The position numbers and the translations under genes were made by a program. Positions 63,042-64,000 of a stretch of DNA of 64,000 bases are shown piece after piece. This DNA comes from Variovorax sp. KK3. Its GTDB lineage: Bacteria; Pseudomonadota; Gammaproteobacteria; Burkholderiales; Burkholderiaceae_C. Position 1 is the stretch's first letter. The number at the start of each line of letters is the position of its first letter. The stretch lies in assembly GCF_001984055.1 (NCBI RefSeq), contig NZ_LYVO01000004.1, positions 62,001-126,000 on the forward strand, read 5' to 3'. The notes below the pieces were generated by a model. The model was not told the DNA's origin. It was given only the letters and a program-made list of their open reading frames with translations, and ran no database searches.

Positions 63042-64000
63042 ATGACCCAGAACGACATCCACCGCAGCATCAACGCCGTCTGGCGCATCGAGTCCGCGAA
63101 GATCATCGGCGCGCTCGCCCGCATGGTGCGCGACGTGGGCGTGGCCGAGGAACTGGCGCAAGACGCGCTGCTGGCCGCGCTCGAGCAGTGGCCCACCCAG
63201 GGCGTGCCCGACAACCCCGCCGCCTGGCTGATGCAGACGGCCAAGCACCGCGCACTCGACCTGCTGCGCCGGCGCAAACTGCATGCGAGCAAAGAACAAG
63301 AGATCGGCTACGAGATCGATGCGCAGCATGCCATCGCCGAGGCCGATTTCGCGGACGCGGTCGACGCCGCCCTGGACGACGACGTGGGCGACGACCTGCT
63401 GAGGCTCGTCTTCACAGCCTGCCATCCGGTGCTGTCGCCGGAGGCGCGTGTCGCGCTCACGTTGCGCCTGTTGGGCGGCCTGACCACCGACGAGATCGCG
63501 CGCTCCTTTCTCGTGCCGGAACCGACCATCGCGCAGCGCATCGTGCGCGCCAAGCGCACCCTGGCGGCGGCGAACGTGCCCTTCGAAGCGCCGCGTGCGG
63601 CCGAGTTGGGTGCGCGGCTGGGCTCGGTGCTCGAAGTGATCTACCTCGTCTTCAACGAAGGCTACTCCGCCACCGCGGGCGACGACTGGATGCGGCCGGC
63701 CTTGTGCGACGAGGCATTGCGCCTCGGCCGCATCCTGGCCGGCCTGATGCCGGACGAACCCGAGGTGCACGGGCTGGTCGCGCTGATGGAAATCCAGGCT
63801 TCGCGTTCGGCCGCACGCGTCGATGCGCAGGGCGAGCCGGTGCTGCTGCTCGAGCAGAACCGGGCGCGCTGGGATTCGATCTTGATCCGCCGCGGCTTGG
63901 CCGCACTCGGGCGCGCCCAATCGCTCGTCGATGCGCTCGACGATGCACTCGGCCCCTATGCGCTGCAGGCCGCCATCGCCGCCTGCCACGCACGCGCGCG
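63042..64000 (+). CDS. ECF RNA polymerase sigma factor, ECF42-like (partial, C-terminus beyond window)
   Basis: The first 319 residues are visible, starting at ATG 63042 (MTQNDIHRSINAVWRIESAK). Region 2 includes VRDVGVAEELAQDALLAALE and NPAAWLMQTAKHRALDLLRR; region 4 includes LTLRLLGGLTTDEIARSFLV and the HTH EPTIAQRIVRAKRTL. A long C-terminal extension follows (VYLVFNEGY-like IYLVFNEGYSATAGDD, then TPR-like helices), typical of the ECF42 group that lacks an anti-sigma factor and is linked to DGPF proteins, as here. The gene runs off the right edge. Confidence 0.88.
   Translation, partial: MTQNDIHRSINAVWRIESAKIIGALARMVRDVGVAEELAQDALLAALEQWPTQGVPDNPAAWLMQTAKHRALDLLRRRKLHASKEQEIGYEIDAQHAIAEADFADAVDAALDDDVGDDLLRLVFTACHPVLSPEARVALTLRLLGGLTTDEIARSFLVPEPTIAQRIVRAKRTLAAANVPFEAPRAAELGARLGSVLEVIYLVFNEGYSATAGDDWMRPALCDEALRLGRILAGLMPDEPEVHGLVALMEIQASRSAARVDAQGEPVLLLEQNRARWDSILIRRGLAALGRAQSLVDALDDALGPYALQAAIAACHARA

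Overview
The window is a GC-rich, densely packed chromosomal stretch. Its gene content points to a betaproteobacterium of the Comamonadaceae, most like Variovorax. The pointers are Bug-type tripartite-tricarboxylate binding proteins, TRAP transport, a glycine-riboswitch gcvTHP operon, ETF-quinone oxidoreductase and many LysR-controlled catabolic cassettes. This assignment is inference from gene families; no rRNA, tRNA, CRISPR array or insertion sequence was seen.

Layout. 1-1570: alkylation-damage repair (ada and a partial 2OG-Fe(II) oxygenase) behind a good match to an Ada box. 1659-3254: periplasmic glucan gene opgD. 3272-5903: a lower-GC island with a lectin/hydrolase-like exported protein, an unknown membrane-anchored partner and a decayed copy of that partner's 3' end. 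6135-8879: a phytase-like esterase, an SDR and an FKBP isomerase. 8982-12542: ethanolamine permease and ammonia-lyase (eutBC) without microcompartment genes. 12610-13191: an AhpD-like protein. 13425-20849: a lipid A aminoarabinose (arn) operon with arnA split in two, ending in a PAP2 phosphatase. 20925-26062: a FadR-type operator, RpiB-like isomerase, FadR-type regulator, ribokinase and a polar-amino-acid-type ABC importer. 26090-34942: an uncharacterised catabolic operon (two Bug proteins, LLM monooxygenase, AtuA-like protein, DUF4387, MmgE/PrpD) divergent from a LysR gene and a flavin reductase fused to an IclR sensor domain. 34972-39666: eptA, a second PAP2 phosphatase and a PmrAB-like two-component system. 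39682-43215: DMT exporter, SDR and ETF-QO. 43262-50154: a 5-oxoprolinase-like HyuA-HyuB fusion, MFS transporter, DUF1445 protein and LysR regulator. 50214-54164: a DenD-like dehydrogenase and a TRAP transporter. 54320-55231: a glycosyltransferase-like protein. 55257-60093: tandem glycine riboswitch and gcvT-gcvH-gcvP. 60133-61155: a YopT-type cysteine protease homologue. 61412-64000: YCII/DGPF proteins, DoxX and an ECF42-like sigma factor cut by the window end.

The strongest system-level signal is that the arn operon and the eptA/PAP2/PmrAB cluster, about 15 kb apart, share an 11-bp-period direct repeat (TTCA-N7-TTCA) in their promoter regions. In four cases a -10-like hexamer lies exactly 11 nt after the repeat. 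This suggests one two-component regulon for lipid A modification. Other candidates for new biology are the lectin/hydrolase locus, the AtuA/DUF4387/LLM catabolic operon with a ligand-sensing reductase, the YopT-like protease, and a terminator-like hairpin between the two glycine aptamers.

No gene-free interval exceeds about 260 bp. The longest are 5904-6134, 13192-13424 and 61156-61411, all upstream regions of the flanking genes.
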